This document shows positions 50,560 through 51,258 of a stretch of 51,258 nt of DNA, piece by piece. Positions within the stretch are counted from its first letter, which is position 1. Each line of letters starts with the position of its first letter. The notes beneath the pieces were generated by a model. The model was not told the origin of the DNA, searched no databases, and saw only the letters and a list, made by a program, of their open reading frames with translations. Source of the stretch: an uncultured Bacilli bacterium. GTDB taxonomy: Bacteria > Bacillota_I > Bacilli_A > RF39 > UBA660. The stretch is taken from NCBI GenBank assembly GCA_934091015.1, contig CAKOKM010000002.1:1-51258 (forward strand), in the 5' to 3' direction. The translations under genes and the position numbers were made by a program.

Positions 50560-50726
50560 CTATTTATCCTTCTTATTAAATGACATTAAACAAGCAATAA
50601 TGGAAAATAATGTTCCGAATAATATCATAGCTAATCTTCCTATTCCATCAATTTCAGTAATAATTCCATAATCTAAAATTTCTATTCCTAAAATCATTAA
50701 AACAACTTTAAATACATTTTTTTCAT
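50560..50726 (-). pseudogene. Small membrane protein, frameshifted in an A-run
   Basis: An AAAAAGGAG site and ATG open a frame that stops after eight codons. The adjoining frame from the same A-run (seven A on the minus strand, 50717-50723) encodes a ~50-residue membrane protein (FKVVLMILGIEIL, then RLAMILFGTLFSIIACLMSF). One more A would join them into a 55-residue protein. Explanations are pseudogenisation, slippage-based switching or a base-calling error. Confidence 0.6.
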
Positions 50727-50814
50727 ATATACTTTCTCCTTTTTAAATTACTATTTATCTATTCCATCGGTGTAATTATATCACGATTTTAACAGATTTT
50801 TATTACTAAAAAAC

Positions 50815-50856
50815 ATCCAAAATTCATCCAACATTTCTAGTATATATCCAACATTT
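50815..50856 (-). promoter_or_regulatory. Direct-repeat operator-like sites upstream of the VanZ transcript
   Basis: On the minus strand AAATGTTGGAT occurs twice (846-856 and 826-836 of the 50-kb block), with a third, weaker copy at 50815-50825. Spacings are 20 and 11 bp, so sites face the same side of the helix. A TATAAT lies about 40 bp downstream (near 50774-50779). Confidence 0.5.
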
Positions 50857-50865
50857 GGAAGCAAA

Positions 50866-51015
50866 ATAGAACCTTGCAAACCCTTTAATTAAAAGGGATA
50901 AATCAAAAGTATGGTAGAGTTCTTCCGTATTTTAACTCAATTTTGCAAGTGCAAAATAACAAACGATAGCACTATAAAGTCTTTATTTATACATAATAAA
51001 TTAAGGTGGTTCTAT
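50866..51015. other. Geneless region with nested inverted repeats (candidate structured RNA)
   Basis: ATAGAACC (50866-50873) pairs with GGTTCTAT (51008-51015) and encloses three hairpins: CCCTTT/AAAGGG (50881-50897), GAGTT/AACTC (50917-50938) and ATTTTGCA/TGCAAAAT (50940-50957). No reading frame fits. Strand and promoter are unclear. Confidence 0.4.
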
Positions 51016-51081
51016 CAATTCCCTTATCCTGCTTAATAATATAGTAATAAAAATATGCTTAATTATTAGTGTATTTTATCA

Positions 51082-51258
51082 TTAAATAGTTACTATTTCC
51101 ATGGTTATTAAATAATTTATAATTTTATCAATTACATCATCTATATTTTTATCTAACCAATTATATTTTGGATTATTAAGGTTTATTTTATATAATCTTG
51201 AACTAGTAATTTTTTCAAATTGATTAATCAAATCTTTTACATTATTAACATTGATTGA
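51082..51258 (-). CDS. C-terminal end of an unknown protein, cut by the window edge
   Basis: An open frame enters from the right edge and runs 58 codons to TAA at 51082-51084. The visible part is helical and charged (DLINQFEKITSSRLYKINL, then YNWLDKNIDDVIDKIINYL). Such endings occur in small kinases and ATPases, but I cannot assign a family. Its beginning lies outside the window. Confidence 0.55.
   Translation of the reverse strand, partial: SINVNNVKDLINQFEKITSSRLYKINLNNPKYNWLDKNIDDVIDKIINYLITMEIVTI

Noticed and set aside
50865..51015. tracrRNA-like or T-box-like signals
   Set aside because: The GTTAAAATA stretch and GGTGG recall these RNAs, but there is no CRISPR repeat, Cas9 gene, specifier loop or proper T-box core.

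Overview
The window is very AT-rich Firmicutes chromosome that uses the standard code (TGG for Trp, TGA as stop). PolC, RecU, SepF, DivIVA, DnaD, a class A PBP and the block ybeY-dgkA-cdd-era-yqzL-recO place it in Bacilli or a related Firmicutes class. It also carries endospore genes (gerE, spoIIIAH, a GerM-domain gene, sigK, yqfC, yqfD). A spore-forming, probably gut-associated, low-GC Firmicute fits best. Species cannot be read from the sequence.

Layout. 0-4.4 kb: two unknown genes, a tandem metallophosphoesterase and a lipoprotein. 4.4-6.6 kb: a ~158-nt small RNA with two 50-nt repeats, then an autoregulated GntR/YtrA-ABC operon. 6.8-9.7 kb: an SDR oxidoreductase, a small unknown gene and the divergent sporulation cluster gerM-gerE-spoIIIAH. 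9.8-12.4 kb: a peptide-export locus with a C39-peptidase ABC exporter, two double-glycine precursors with GxxxG motifs (a class IIb bacteriocin pair) and two micro-ORFs on the opposite strand behind a near-identical promoter. 12.4-20.9 kb: cca, dnaD, nth, pbp1A, recU, engB and a BspA-like gene broken by a 13-bp tandem duplication. 21-22.5 kb: tRNA-Arg, a small type I toxin-antitoxin-like locus, sepF, divIVA. 22.5-25.9 kb: an AAA/DUF4143 ATPase between two copies of a palindromic repeat, sigK, and a type III toxin-antitoxin system of the ToxIN/AbiQ class. 26-33 kb: polC and a secreted protein with two GC-rich patches that look like diversity-generating retroelement target regions. 33.4-39.8 kb: yqfC-yqfD-vanZ-ybeY-dgkA-cdd-cdd'-era-unknown-yqzL-recO. 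39.8-47.1 kb: two large surface proteins with cadherin-like beta-sandwich domains around hemW and a PemK/MazF-like gene, plus a second copy of the type I locus. 47-49.8 kb: glpQ-like, a membrane protein, scpA, scpB, tRNA-Leu. The end holds a VanZ-like gene, a frameshifted small membrane protein, a geneless region with nested inverted repeats, and the tail of one more gene.

How it works together. Housekeeping genes run in compact, often overlapping operons separated by clear hairpin terminators. Sporulation genes sit between them, and three share a CATATAAT block at -10 followed by GGTG. The accessory content is dense in small elements: three toxin-antitoxin loci (two related type I-like and one type III), one two-peptide bacteriocin locus and one probable retroelement-diversified surface protein whose reverse transcriptase lies outside the window. 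All functional calls come from reading motifs and context; no search was run.
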